Shown: positions 55,462 through 64,000 of the stretch, in pieces
How positions within the stretch are numbered: position 1 is the stretch's first letter
How the letters are laid out: each line of letters begins with the position of its first letter
Source of the DNA: Leuctra nigra
Lineage: Eukaryota; Arthropoda; Insecta; Plecoptera; Leuctridae
Assembly: GCA_934045905.1 (NCBI GenBank)
Contig: OW203763.1
Span: 48,162,775 to 48,226,774 of the forward strand
Length of the DNA stretch: 64,000 nucleotides
Reading direction: 5' to 3'
Position numbers and translations under genes: made by a program
The notes under the pieces: model-generated
Told to the model about the DNA's origin: nothing
The model's database searches: none
What the model saw: the letters and a program-made list of their open reading frames with translations, nothing else

Positions 55462-56230
55462 ATAGAGAAGTGCCATGAAATTATATTTCATATTTGTACA
55501 TTTCAACCCACTAGCATTCCATCATTTGGAGAAACTTCTTTTAAATGTGCCATGTTGTTTTAAAAATAAAAAAACTGAACTAGGAGCAAATTTATGTCAC
55601 AATTAGATAATTTGACTTTTCAGCTTTTTAGTAGGTATGCCTATAAAACTTTAAAAGTTCAATGACGAAGAAAGTAGCTCAATATCCAAAGAACACATAA
55701 TTGTATTTTACCTTTTCCTGTTACATTGAGAAGTGAGGAATGGAGCCCAATTTCATTGAAGCAGGATATTATTATTGAGTATAGTTAAGTATTTTTTGTG
55801 TGTGGAAAACTGTAATCTACCTCTGCTTTTTTTCGTATGTGATCCACCTGTTATCAGCTATACGTACAGTACCAATGATTAGGTAGTACGTAATCTATCT
55901 GGTTTACGTACCCACCCATCCCTGAATGTAACAATGCAAATTGTTATAAGATCTTATAACTTAATATGTAATAGAGTTTACAATCCACTTAAACATCATA
56001 AAATAAAACTATATAAAACATTGAAACATAGAAAAAGGGTTGAAATCAGTCTCTTATAATAAATCAACCCCCTTGAAACAGTGCTGAGGCAGGATTCTGC
56101 GACCAACAACTTGATTGAAATAATTAGTTGTCTTTTATCTTTGGTAAAACAATCCACCATCTTCGGTCATAATGTCAATTCATTAAACACTGGAGAACAA
56201 CACCGTCATAATGTCAAGTATTGGAAATGT
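55462..56230. other. Downstream region of the homeobox gene, no gene seen
   Basis: AT-rich; would hold the 3' UTR of the minus-strand homeobox gene. AATAAA-type strings on the minus strand occur but none is convincing as the poly(A) signal. Confidence 0.35.
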
Positions 56231-58659
<2,429 letters not shown>

Positions 58660-58763
58660 CTTGAATTCTGCTTCCAGACGTTCCAGTTGCTTCGCGCTAT
58701 ATGCTTGTCGGGGTTTGCGATCTATCCCTGGCTTCCTGGACCGTCTGCCCACAGGCTTGGGGG
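58660..58763 (-). CDS. Homeobox protein, penultimate exon (homeodomain residues 1-21)
   Basis: Minus-strand acceptor TTGTATTGCAG at 58764-58774, donor AAG/GTTTGT at 58659. It encodes PKPVGRRSRKPGIDRKPRQA and YSAKQLERLEAEFK, i.e. the basic N-terminal arm and helix 1 (Tyr8, Leu16, Phe20). Enters in phase 1 (G/CC for Ala). Earlier exons, which should lie at higher coordinates, were not identified and may be beyond the window. Confidence 0.92.
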
Positions 58764-58959
58764 CTGCAATACAACAACAATACAACAACAATACAACCAG
58801 AGCTGCATGACAAATACATAGACACTTAGAAATACAACAATTTAAACACTTTATAAACTTTAACAACGTTATTTTATTAAATACTTTTTCGGATTACTTT
58901 GGACAAAGTAAATGAACAAATGGACAATGTAGATCCATTTAGAGGATTAGAGCCATTGA

Positions 58960-59430
58960 TTGATGATGTGGGGGTGGCCAACACAAGCAACAACCAACAG
59001 AGCATGAACCGCACCGGATCCAACATCATTAGATCATTTATTTTGTAGATCCAATCACATTTTCAGATATTGAAATGTTTGTCCATGGATAGTGGTATCC
59101 TACAATAGCAGGCTGTGGAACTTGCCGCCATCTTAGCTAGCTGACCTCGACTAGTTGATCAAGTAAGAGCAAGCATGTACAGTGCTATTTACAATGAGTT
59201 TGTAGTTATTACAAGTGGCGACGAGGATTGAATAATCAGGTCTTATGTTCACAACATGGAAGACTGTAGAATAAAACCATTTGAGGTGAACGGCGACGAG
59301 GTGGGCCAGCGGTGGGTGAGGTGGTTTCGCGCGTTTCAGTTCTACGTGGACAGTAAAGGAATCAAGGACCACAAGCGTAGAGAGCTTGTTTGTTAGACAG
59401 GGCTGGGTGCGCGGTTCAAGACATTTTTTT
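58960..59430 (+). pseudogene. LTR-retrotransposon remnant: PBS-like site and gag start
   Basis: TGGCGACGAGG at 59216 follows TTACAAG and looks like a primer-binding site after an LTR end. 59256-59396 encodes MEDCRIKPFEVNGDEVGQRW, then VRWFRAFQFYVDSKG and a stop at 59394. The pattern (F-x-V-x-G-D...W-x-R-W-x-x-A-F-x-x-Y-x-x-x-K-G) is typical of gag proteins of Gypsy/BEL-type elements. After the stop a few gag-like codons (GLGARFKT) follow in frame, then a TTCACTTTTCACTTTTC run. Identity moderate, element clearly defunct. Confidence 0.6.
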
Positions 59431-59843
59431 TTTCACTTTTCACTTTTCACTTTTCACTTTATTTAGGTGCGTAATCAATTCCTTCAATACTAATTAAATT
59501 ATAATGTATGTATTATATTAATCAGTACTAGAGGGACCTGCTTTAAGTTGTGTTATCCGCATTTATGATTAATTTATCACCAACTACCAAAATTTGGGAA
59601 ATGTTAAAAAGCGTCCTTCCTGACGGTTTTGTTCGTGGTATTACCTCAGTCGACAGGCAAATGCTGGGAAGGTATACCCCAACTAATAGGCCACGACGGC
59701 CTCTTTCCTACTTTCCATCTTTACCTACTATCCACCATCATCTCCATCATCATAATCATTAGTCCGTCGCCATACGGTTAGATACTGAACAGTGCGACGT
59801 TAAACACTACTAAAACAAATACCTACTTGGAATATTACAAATC
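59431..59843. repeat. Short tandem and retroposon-like pieces
   Basis: (CACTTTT)n at 59434-59460; AGGTGCGTAATCAATTCCTT at 59465, also present at 61475 and 61613; and AACAGTGCGACGTTAAACAC at 59788, a 3' end shared in part with 63146 and probably from a SINE-like repeat. Confidence 0.5.
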
Positions 59844-59845
59844 TA

Positions 59846-60525
59846 CCGGGTGGCGCAAAAAAATCACCCTGATTGAGAAGTCACTATATCGAAACTATTA
59901 TATGATTCTGAAATGTGTACACATAATAGAAAACATACCAAAATTTAATACGTGCAAGTTTCAAAAACATTACTATTGTAAGAAAAAAGTTACAGCTGTT
60001 CAAATTTGGTTGTCAAAAAATCGATTATACGGAGCTTAAATAGCGCGCGTCCAGAAAACTTCCAATGGCCGGGACGCTGTTTCTTCAAAACTATGTAGAA
60101 TTTCAAATTATATTGAAAATATATTAAGATCGATTGTGTTAAAATGTCAATCAATTTAAATGAAAAAACGAAATTTATGGAATCTTAAATTTGACATAAA
60201 ATCAGAATATGCACATTTTTCTAAACTTTTATTATACACACGTTATAAAAGTAAATTTTTTCCCACTATTCTGTTTTCAAGCTCAACTTCAAGATTCAAT
60301 CACTTTCGTTCCATATATTGATATTGATTGAAATTTTTATACAATCGATCTTAATCAATTTTCAATATAATTTGAATTTTCAGCTTAGTTACGTAGCTAG
60401 TTTCAGCGTACGTAGTTTTGAAGAAACAGCGTCCCGGCCATTGGAAGTTTTCTGGACGCGCGCTATTTGAGCTCAGGGCTCAGGGTTTGAGCTCTCAATC
60501 AGGGTGATTTTTTTGCGCCACTCGG
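59846..60525. mobile_element. CCGGGTGGC palindromic element, copy 3 (divergent)
   Basis: TA flanks (59844-59845, 60526-60527). Ends CCGGGTGGCGCAAAAAAAT and ATTTTTTTGCGCCACTCGG, followed inward by CACCCTGATTGAG and its complement. Arms palindromic over most of the length. Confidence 0.85.
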
Positions 60526-60527
60526 TA

Positions 60528-61385
60528 TACAATAGATTTAAATTCTAAACGAATCCAAGTTACAAATCTGAAATCATAAATGAGTGAATTATACAGAAAT
60601 TAATACGCGAATTAAAAAAATGAAAGCCCAATGAATACACAAGTAATGAAAAATGAAAAAATGGTAAAAAGATTTTAAAAAAGTGTCTACGAAAACATGG
60701 GATACTCTATCAAGTATAGATAAAACCAAAGCAGCTCTCTCATTGGCTGAAAGCTGTAACGTGATCTTACTTGCCTCCTGATGATAAAAGTCTGCATCTA
60801 TGCACAATTCACATCAACATCAACGATCGTTTTAGTATAATTTTGATTCCCAAATCGTAATTGACAATTATATACTCATGAGAAGTTACGTTAGGTATGT
60901 ACTCGGACTTAAAAGTTCACTTACGCCCCCCTCTCACCCCTCACCCTATGCAATTCCAAAAATAGCATCTATTTCCATTTTGTTGCTGTACCTACCCGTG
61001 GTTAAGTCAAGGTCCCAAGAGTTAATTCCAATTTTCGTTCAATGTAAAAAAAATCACGGCCTACAGCGCCAATTTGAAAGTGTCGAAAATTGTCTGTTTT
61101 CCATGGGCTAGACTTGCCTACGATCTCTTGCTTCTTATGTAATATCACTCAAAATACTGTCAAACGTTAGTGAAAAGGATTTAATTCATCAATCACGTAT
61201 GTAGAATGTGATTTCGTATATTATTTGAACGAATTTTTTTTATAACTTACTTGAAAGTGGATATAAAGATTCGTGCTGACTTTATGACGTTTTAAAATAA
61301 CAGTTGGATTCATTTCCATTGTCAGACATACGCGGACACCCGGACACCCGCGACATGCGCATGCGTTAAAAGTCGACATTATGTA
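60528..61385. other. No gene seen
   Basis: AT-rich upstream flank of the homeobox gene. The open frame at 60878-61111 has no recognised domain. Confidence 0.4.
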
Positions 61386-61642
61386 AGAGGATTCAATTCA
61401 AGTCAAACATTTAAAATGATAAAAAAAAAAATTATTGGTTAAATACACAATGCTTTACGTATGTGCAAAATATTTAGGTGCGTAATCAATTCCTTCAATA
61501 TTAATTAAATGATAATGTATGCATTCATTCAAGTCAAAATTTTAAAATGATAATGTTTTTTTTTTAATTTTATAGGTTTAATACACAATGCTTTACGTAT
61601 GTGCAAAATATTTAGGTGCGTAATCAATTCCTTCAATACTAA
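61386..61642. repeat. Two-copy tandem repeat of about 138 bp
   Basis: ACACAATGCTTTACGTATGT, GCAAAATATTTAGGTGCGTA and ATCAATTCCTTCAATA occur at 61446-61502 and again at 61584-61640. Confidence 0.8.
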
Positions 61643-64000
61643 TCCCAGAAAAAAAACACTCCGTGTAAAAAAGGCAGCCAAGTCACTTTATACTTTTAAA
61701 AATATCAACACCTCATCCGTATAACAGCGTAAATACCTCTCCTGTATTATAATACACTCCATATCTGATTGATTATGAATACGTTTTGCAATCTTACCTG
61801 TTCAACGAACGCAGTTGTGTATGCACCTATTAGCCGTTATTTTTAGAGTAATGTTTAACTAAGAGTATACCTTTATTCGATAAAATTCATATATTTTTAG
61901 CTATGTATACTAGTTCATTTTCCCATATTCTATTGTTATAAAATGGTTAAATTTTAATTTCTTATTACCTATTAATTACTATAGTTTGTAAACCTAAGCC
62001 AATCCAACTAATGACCTTGTCTTATTCATCTATCATTAATATTTTATTCGCAAAATTTAAATAGCTGTGTTTAAAAAATCTGATTCTAAAACTTTTCGTA
62101 GTCTGTAAGTTTAAGTTAATACTACCTTATTCCATTATCTAAATTAGTATAGTCCCTACAAACTTATTAATATTTTCCCATATTCTATTGCTATATAAGA
62201 GCTGCACTTTATATTTTATTATTACCTAATAATTACTAGTTTGTAAACCTAAGATAATTCAACTAATGGACTTCTTATTCATTTATCATTTATATTTTAT
62301 TCGCATTATTTAAATAGCTGTGTTTAAATATTTGATTCTAAAACATATTTCGCAGTCTGTAAGTTATAGTTAAGTTAAGTTAATATCTCATTACATCATC
62401 TAAATTAACAGTCCCTACAAACTTATAAATAAATATTGTTCAAATTTGTTCACCCAAATTTTGTCACCCATTTCAAATTTTATATTTTTAACAGGCCCAC
62501 GAACATGGGAGTAAATTCCTTATTTATTTATTTATTTATTATCATTTACTAAATTACACATGTATCTAGTGCTATAACTTCTGCTGATCTATTGTATTAA
62601 TTAGTGTACCATACTGTAAACTGCATTATATATAAATAAATAAGGAAACTTGAACTTGAACTTGAAGTGATATCAAAAAAGAAACCAAGTCAATGACATT
62701 TTCAAATATTTAATCGTAGATTTGAAATAAAAGTATAAACACCGAGAAATACTTTACAAAAGGACTTGACGCATCGATTTTCTATCCTAACATCTTTCTA
62801 TCCTAAAAGTGGAAAGAAAATTACAAGTAAGTACATTTTTTTTTTCTATTAGAGCCAGTATATATATGAATCAAGCTAATTTGGTAATGGCTAGTTCATA
62901 GTTTTGTCAATGGCGATAGAAGAAAGATTTCATGTTGTAATAGAAAAGTAATACCTAAGGGTGGAAGAATTAAATAACAAGGAAGTGGGCTCATATATAT
63001 TCTTATAGCGCTGTTAATGGTGATATTAGAAGGGTATCTTTTCATAATTTGACCATGACTGTGGGAAATCATGAAGCGTTGTCAAATAATTACTATAACT
63101 ATCTTTGGAACAGTATTATATATTATTGAAGTAGCCTCGCTGCAGAACAGTGCGACGTTAAGCCCCATACAAAAAATATATTATTGAAGTGTTGAGTGTA
63201 TAAAGTTTAAAATTTTAATAGAAATTCAAAGTTACTTCACTGTGTACTTTGTGAAATGTATTGTTATAAAATGTGGAAAAATATAAATTAATTTCATGAT
63301 GAGAAGGTTTAACGCATGAGACTTAATTATGCTGACCACGAAACAATATTACGAAGATAACGACTTATTTATTATGTATTTATTACACACATCGGCAACA
63401 AGTTTCATCGCGTACATATTATGTAAATAGAAAATATTTTACAGTATATTTAATATGTAATTGAAAGATGTGTCCCTATTATTCTAAAAAATTTAAAGGA
63501 CAGTAGTATATAAATGGCATATGCTTATGAATAGAATAAATGTCTTTAAAAAAACGATGCGCCAAGTCCTTTTGTAAAGTATTTCTCGGTGTTTATACTT
63601 TTATTTCAAATTGTCATTGACTTGGCTTCTTTTTTGATATCACTCCTTTTCGGTGTTGATTTTTTTTAAAGAAAAGAGACTTGGCTGCCTTTTTTACACG
63701 GAGTGTTTTTTTCTGGGATATCACTTCTTTTGTTAGTTTATTCATAAAGCTTGTAACACATGTCGGAGGAAGAAGGACTAATTACTTTAAAAAAAATACG
63801 CCTCAACCGATTTGGTTACTAAAAAAAATTGCGTTTGGAATAAGCTTAAAATGATTTTCCAAGAAGAATAGCTTATGTTTCGTTACAATCGGTCCATACG
63901 TTTTCGATATTTTATGACGTCACTTCCGGTTTAAAAAATGTTGCCCGATAATACTGCCGCCTTGAATTCATAATTATAAGTGCAACATAATTGCATAATT
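61643..64000 (+). mobile_element. Foldback/Helitron-like element, copy C, runs off the window
   Basis: Arms TCCCAGAAAAAAAACACTCC (61643) and its complement ending 63718, with the ACTTGGCGCATCG core at 62761 (as ACTTGACGCATCG) and 63553. After the palindrome comes the same body start as copies A and B (GGATATCACTTCTTTTGTTA, then ATGACGTCACTTCCGG at 63914). The left arm is interrupted at about 61716-62667 by a separate insertion ending in (ACTTGA)n. No end within the window. Confidence 0.8.
61716..62667 (+). mobile_element. Retroposon-like insertion with (ACTTGA)n tail
   Basis: Splits the left arm of copy C between ATCAACACC and GTGATATC. Ends AAGGAAACTTGAACTTGAAC. AT-rich, non-coding, with two diverged internal copies (TTTATTCGCAAAATTTAAATAG at 62046 and a similar string at 62295). 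Looks like a truncated 3' end of a retroelement. Confidence 0.55.

Noticed and set aside
55366..55563. 65-codon frame at the right arm of the 2.16-kb palindrome
   Set aside because: Overlaps the palindrome end and has no recognisable content.

Overview
This is an AT-rich, intron-containing eukaryotic window. It has consensus GT-AG introns, an ANTP-class homeobox gene, a multi-exon SLC45-type transporter and very dense transposons, and it fits an insect genome. The mix of LINEs, hAT-like MITEs, palindromic TA-flanked elements and tRNA-derived SINEs would suit a large hemipteran-type genome, but I cannot fix the order or species from sequence alone. One 200-base N gap (50633-50832) marks an assembly join.

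Layout. 338-3778: a 108-bp minisatellite of about 32 units. 4.3-6.1 kb: hairpin repeats split by nested hAT-like elements. 6.35-6.9 kb: an R2-group-like reverse transcriptase remnant. 9.66-23.58 kb: the main gene, a plus-strand SLC45-family (proton/sugar symporter-like, MFS) transporter. Eight exons can be chained with perfectly consistent phases (about 503 codons). A GC-rich promoter-like block lies immediately upstream, and the C-terminal exon(s) were not found. 24-28.3 kb: more nested DNA transposons and a palindrome. 29.2-34.2 kb: a degenerate LINE with a 2A-like motif, split by a 1.85-kb foldback/Helitron-like element. 35-42.3 kb: SINE pieces and a LINE inserted into another LINE, the inner one starting with about 15 copies of a 90-bp repeat. 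43-50.6 kb: MITE, SINE, a minus-strand LINE and older repeats. 51.2-55.5 kb: a TIR element with a nested hAT MITE, then a 2.16-kb palindrome. 56.2-58.8 kb: two exons of a minus-strand homeobox gene. 59-64 kb: a retroviral-like gag remnant, a TA-flanked palindrome and a third foldback element running off the end.

The most unusual feature is in the SLC45 gene. Two separate introns have been hit by minisatellite expansions of the same kind: the repeated unit is the 3' end of the intron, including the real AG acceptor, plus the first 57-69 nt of the following exon. The exon-4 array has 34 units of 85 or 94 bp; the exon-8 array has about 27 units of 68 bp. In both, only the last unit leads into the intact exon. 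The exon-4 units also carry a GT donor at the end of a 60- or 69-nt, phase-symmetric mini-exon that encodes a transmembrane segment. This gives a tandem array of decoy or potentially usable mini-exons.
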